Origin: Pseudomonas sp.
Lineage (GTDB): Bacteria > Pseudomonadota > Gammaproteobacteria > Pseudomonadales > Pseudomonadaceae
Direction: 5' to 3'
NCBI RefSeq assembly: GCF_030150285.1
Contig: NZ_JASLGE010000020.1
Location: 145,236 to 209,235, forward strand
Length of the DNA: 64,000 nt
Part shown: in pieces, positions 61,077 to 64,000 of the stretch
Layout: each line of letters opens with the position of its first letter
How positions within the stretch are numbered: position 1 is the stretch's first letter
Notes under the pieces: generated by a model
What the model saw: the letters and a program-made list of their open reading frames with translations, nothing else
Databases searched by the model: none
What the model was told of the DNA's origin: nothing
Position numbers and translations under genes: made by a program

Positions 61077-61617
61077 GGGGGTTACTCCTTGTCGCACTGA
61101 TGGGTCATCGCAGACGGGGTGCGAACGACATCGAATGTTGCATCCAGATAAATAGCCGGGCAGCAGAGCACGCCATCAAAACGAGCGGCCGTGCGCCGGG
61201 TCGGCTGGCAATCGGAAAGGATCAGGCGTTGGGAGGGTAACCCTGAGGCCACAAACAGGACCGAGGGCAGGATAAAGCGAGGAGAGAGGTGAGGCAGAAC
61301 ACAAACCCTGTCGCTGCGCCAGGGCAGCTTTTGTCGTGAGGCCCACACGGCGCAATCAGGGAGGCGCCATGTGAGCCGTAGGGGCGATTGATACGTGTGA
61401 TTCCATCCATAAGGGTTTTAATTGTCCTGTTAACCAAGAGTGACCTTTTTAGCTATACCCCATGCAAAGGCTCTAAATCAAGGCCGTAGCCCCTACCATG
61501 ACCGATGGGCAGTGCACGGCAACTGCGCCAAGGCGGCCTGCACCTGTATGATGGGCGGTTTGAGAAAAGGCCTCGCAAGCGAGCTTGCACAAGGTTGCCA
61601 TCATTCAGGAGCGTTGC
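61077..61617. other. Intergenic region before the TonB receptor
   Basis: This is a 541-base gap without a supportable gene; the small frames on either strand lack start signals and family features. A 14-base palindrome GCAAGC-GA-GCTTGC (61575-61588) lies just upstream of the receptor, resembling a truncated REP core. I saw no convincing 19-base Fur box, although iron control would be expected for such receptors. Confidence 0.5.
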
Positions 61618-63807
61618 ATGGACAGGCTTTACCGGACTTTCAAGCAGGCAGAGTCCGCCCCCGAGTTTGCACTTAATCTGCTGACCTTCGGCCTGTTGCT
61701 GGCCACCGCCATGCCAACCGCCCACGCCGCGCCCACCGAGTTGCCGAGCACGGCGGTAACCGCCGATGACAGCCTCGGCTACGCGGCCGACAGTGCCTCA
61801 GTCGCAGGCTTTGAAGCCGCCCCGCTGCTCGACACGCCCGCAGCGATTTCAGTGTTTACCCAAGCCCTGATCGAAGACCAGCAAGCGCGCCTGCTCAGCG
61901 ATGTGCTGAAGAACGACGCCTCAGTGGGCGAAAGCTATGCCCCCATCGGTTACTACGAAAACTTTGTGGTGCGTGGCTTCTCGCTGAACGCGGCCAGCAG
62001 CTACAAGATCAATGGCCGGACGATCACCGGCGAACAAAACGTCGGCTTGGAAAACAAGCAGCAGGTTGAGCTGCTTAAAGGCCTGGCGGGCTTGCAAAGT
62101 GGCGTATCCGAACCCGGTGGCGTGGTCAATTACGTGACCAAGCGCGCAGCCGACGTGCGCTCCGTGACGGTGGCCACCGATGATCGCGGCAGCGGCTACC
62201 TGGCCACCGATGTGGGGGGCTGGTTCGGCAGCGAGCAACAGTTCGGGGTGCGGGTCAACCTGGCCCATGAAGATATTCACACCTGGGTCGAGCATGCCAA
62301 TGGCCAGCGCGATTTTGCCGCTGTGGCCTTCGACTGGAACATCAGCCCCGATGCGCTGCTACAACTGGACGTGGAATACCAGAACAAAGAACAACGCTCA
62401 GTACCGGGTTATCAATTACTCGGCGGCACCGAGTTGCCGCACCACGCCTCACCGAAGAAGCGCCTGGCGCACCAAAGCGGCTCCAAACCCGTCACGATTG
62501 ACGCACTCAACCTTAACGGCAACTTTGAATACCGCTTCAGCGAGGCCTGGAAAGGCTCCCTCAGCGCATCGCGCAGCCGCGTGGTGATTGATGACTACAG
62601 CGCGTTTGCCTGGGGCTGCTTCTACCTGACCGAATGCGCAGGCGTAGACGTTGCCAACTCTTTCAGCCCCAGTGGCGAATACGACATCTACGACTTCCGC
62701 AGCCCTGATGACACCCGGCGCAATGACGAAGTGCAAGCGGTCTTGAGCGGCCAGTTCTCAATCGCCAACCTTGACCACGAACTGACCGTGGGCACCAGCG
62801 CGTTTCGCCGAGTGGTGGATCAGCGAACGTTGATCAACGAGCAGATCGGCACCGGCCAAATCGACCGCGAACCCGACACCTTTGCGCCCTCCGCATTGGC
62901 GCTGCAGGACAGTTACCGACGCCTGGACAGCCGCCAGTACGGCGTGTTCTTCAATGATCGCATCCGCTTCAACGAGCAGTGGCAAACCGTGCTGGGCGGG
63001 CGTGAGGTGCGGCTGGATGAACGCACGTTCGACGAGCAGGGCGACACCACCCGCCATACCCGACGCTATGAGTTCTTGCCCCAGGCTGCGCTGATCTACA
63101 CACCCGTGCAGAACCTGTCGCTGTATACGCGTTACAGCAAGGGGCTGTCGTTGGGCGGGGAAGCGCCGTGGTTTGCGAAAAATGAGTCTGAAATCCTGCC
63201 GCCCACCGTGTCACGGCAAATCGAGGCCGGGATCAAGTATGACTGGCAGCGCCTCAGCCTGAGCGCCACGGTGTTCCAGATCCGTCAGGCTTATCAATAC
63301 TCGCAACCCGATGGCGCAGGCCATTTCACTTACGTGCAGCAAGGCGAACAGAAAAACACCGGGCTGGAACTGGCCGCCAATGGCTGGGCCACCGAGCGCT
63401 TGCAAGTGGTGGCCAGTGTCGCGGCGATTCGCGCCCGGGTCACGGGCAGCGGCACCCCCGACTACGAAGGTCACCAAACCCTCAATGTGCCCACCCTGCG
63501 CGCCAGCCTGTACGGTGACTATGCCCTGCCCTGGGTGGAGGGCCTGGCCCTGCTCGGTGGCGTCCAGTACAGCGGCAAAAAGTACGCCAACCCGCAAGGC
63601 GCAACCGAAGTTGCTTCCTACGCCGTGTTCAACATCGGCAGCCGCTACAGCACCCGCATCGAGGGTTACGACACGGTGTTCCGGCTGACCGTCGACAACC
63701 TTTTCGACAAGCGCTACTGGCGCGATGTGGGCGAATACATGGGCGACAACTACCTGTTTCAGGGTGCGCCACTCAACGCTCGCTTAAGCGCGTCGATCAA
63801 CTTCTAA
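61618..63807 (+). CDS. TonB-dependent siderophore receptor
   Basis: This 729-residue outer-membrane receptor has a signal peptide at about 1-37 (LLTFGLLLATAMPTAHA), a plug domain (LLDTPAAISVFTQALIEDQQARLLSDVLKNDASVG, then VVRGFSLN and GLAGLQSGVSEPGGVVNYVTKR) and a beta-barrel ending in the final-strand pattern (LNARLSASINF). It fits ferric-siderophore receptors in length. The ATG at 61618 has AGGAG 6 bases upstream; the extension to 61585 was rejected because the signal peptide starts after it. No siderophore or regulator genes are adjacent, so it probably takes up a foreign chelate. Confidence 0.9.
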   Translation: MDRLYRTFKQAESAPEFALNLLTFGLLLATAMPTAHAAPTELPSTAVTADDSLGYAADSASVAGFEAAPLLDTPAAISVFTQALIEDQQARLLSDVLKNDASVGESYAPIGYYENFVVRGFSLNAASSYKINGRTITGEQNVGLENKQQVELLKGLAGLQSGVSEPGGVVNYVTKRAADVRSVTVATDDRGSGYLATDVGGWFGSEQQFGVRVNLAHEDIHTWVEHANGQRDFAAVAFDWNISPDALLQLDVEYQNKEQRSVPGYQLLGGTELPHHASPKKRLAHQSGSKPVTIDALNLNGNFEYRFSEAWKGSLSASRSRVVIDDYSAFAWGCFYLTECAGVDVANSFSPSGEYDIYDFRSPDDTRRNDEVQAVLSGQFSIANLDHELTVGTSAFRRVVDQRTLINEQIGTGQIDREPDTFAPSALALQDSYRRLDSRQYGVFFNDRIRFNEQWQTVLGGREVRLDERTFDEQGDTTRHTRRYEFLPQAALIYTPVQNLSLYTRYSKGLSLGGEAPWFAKNESEILPPTVSRQIEAGIKYDWQRLSLSATVFQIRQAYQYSQPDGAGHFTYVQQGEQKNTGLELAANGWATERLQVVASVAAIRARVTGSGTPDYEGHQTLNVPTLRASLYGDYALPWVEGLALLGGVQYSGKKYANPQGATEVASYAVFNIGSRYSTRIEGYDTVFRLTVDNLFDKRYWRDVGEYMGDNYLFQGAPLNARLSASINF

Positions 63808-63822
63808 ACCCTGCCCGCCAGC

Positions 63823-63850
63823 CCCTGACATCCCGCCTGGGGTGTCAGGG
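63823..63850 (+). terminator. Hairpin after the TonB receptor
   Basis: CCCTGACA (63823-63830) pairs with TGTCAGGG (63843-63850) around a short GC-rich inner stem. It lacks a T-run but is stable and lies at the end of the receptor gene. Confidence 0.6.
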
Positions 63851-63865
63851 CTGTGAGTCCTAGGC

Positions 63866-64000
63866 TCTGTACGAAATGTATCTGCGCTCGGTTATGCGGC
63901 GTTGAAAACAGGCTCGGAATGCTCATTTACAACCCGTAAACTCCGCTTCCTCGCCTGTTTTCGCCTTGCCTAACCTTCGCTCGAAAACATTTCGTACAGA
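63866..64000. mobile_element. Palindromic inverted-repeat element (MITE-like or IS end)
   Basis: TCTGTACGAAATGT at 63866 is repeated as ACATTTCGTACAGA at the right edge of the window. Inner arms also pair (GTTGAAAACAGGC with GCCTGTTTTCGCC; GCTCATTTAC with GTAAACTCCGC), so the whole stretch of about 135 bases is one long imperfect palindrome. It has no coding frame. This is the form of a miniature inverted-repeat transposable element mobilised in trans. As the window ends here, an insertion sequence terminus continuing beyond is also possible. Confidence 0.65.

Noticed and set aside
61400..61617. Fur box ahead of the siderophore receptor
   Set aside because: I looked for a GATAATGATAATCATTATC-like 19-mer and saw no close match, so none is annotated.
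61440..61676. Possible small gene before the TonB receptor
   Set aside because: No ribosome site, and its 3' half overlaps the receptor start in another frame; no similarity recognised.

Overview
The window is chromosomal DNA of a Pseudomonas, most likely from the fluorescens/fragi side of the genus. The evidence is the block gacA-uvrC-pgsA-tRNA-Gly in the usual Pseudomonas order, an SfnR-type sulfur-starvation cluster, and repeated REP palindromes with the core gagcgagcttgctcgc. Nearly all of it is ordinary coding DNA. Signs of mobile DNA are an integrase remnant beside tRNA-Gly, a possible phage-type repressor pair near gacA, and an inverted-repeat element at the right edge.

Layout. (1) 1-2.5 kb: end of a nikBCDE nickel importer, then a periplasmic lysozyme inhibitor (Ivy). 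(2) 3-5.7 kb: a CoA-transferase and a convergent polyamine-binding protein. (3) 6-17 kb: organosulfur scavenging. It holds msuD-msuC-sfnR and an aldo/keto reductase, then a leftward operon (sfnB, an isolated acyl-CoA-dehydrogenase C-terminal domain, a DszA/NtaA-type monooxygenase, an FAD/NAD(P)-binding protein) divergent from another SfnB/DszC-like flavoprotein. Three -24/-12 (sigma-54) promoters and a shared TGTTG-N6-CAACA dyad suggest one SfnR regulon. (4) 17-24.4 kb: island scar, tRNA-Gly, pgsA, uvrC, gacA, two small HTH proteins, and a DAHP synthase preceded by an aromatic-codon leader peptide and terminator (an attenuator), then ppiC. (5) 24.4-33.3 kb: short- and branched-chain acyl-CoA catabolism, namely 3-hydroxybutyrate dehydrogenase, hydroxyisobutyryl-CoA hydrolase, two acyl-CoA dehydrogenases, enoyl-CoA hydratase, thiolase, SDR and AMP-ligase. 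(6) 34-39.7 kb: small hypothetical, membrane and lipoproteins, an AraC regulator and a two-component system. (7) 39.8-45.7 kb: amino-acid ABC importer, metNIQ and an isopenicillin-N-synthase-like oxygenase, probably for sulfur amino-acid uptake. (8) 46-55.7 kb: a 3-/4-hydroxyproline catabolic cluster with its own importer and two identical 16-bp operators. (9) 55.8-59 kb: an FAD monooxygenase divergent from a single-chain isopentenyl-diphosphate isomerase/squalene synthase fusion, the most unusual locus here. (10) 59-64 kb: bifunctional mannitol-1-phosphate dehydrogenase/phosphatase, a TonB-dependent receptor and a terminal palindromic element.

Functions rest on reading motifs and remembered family members; no database search was possible.
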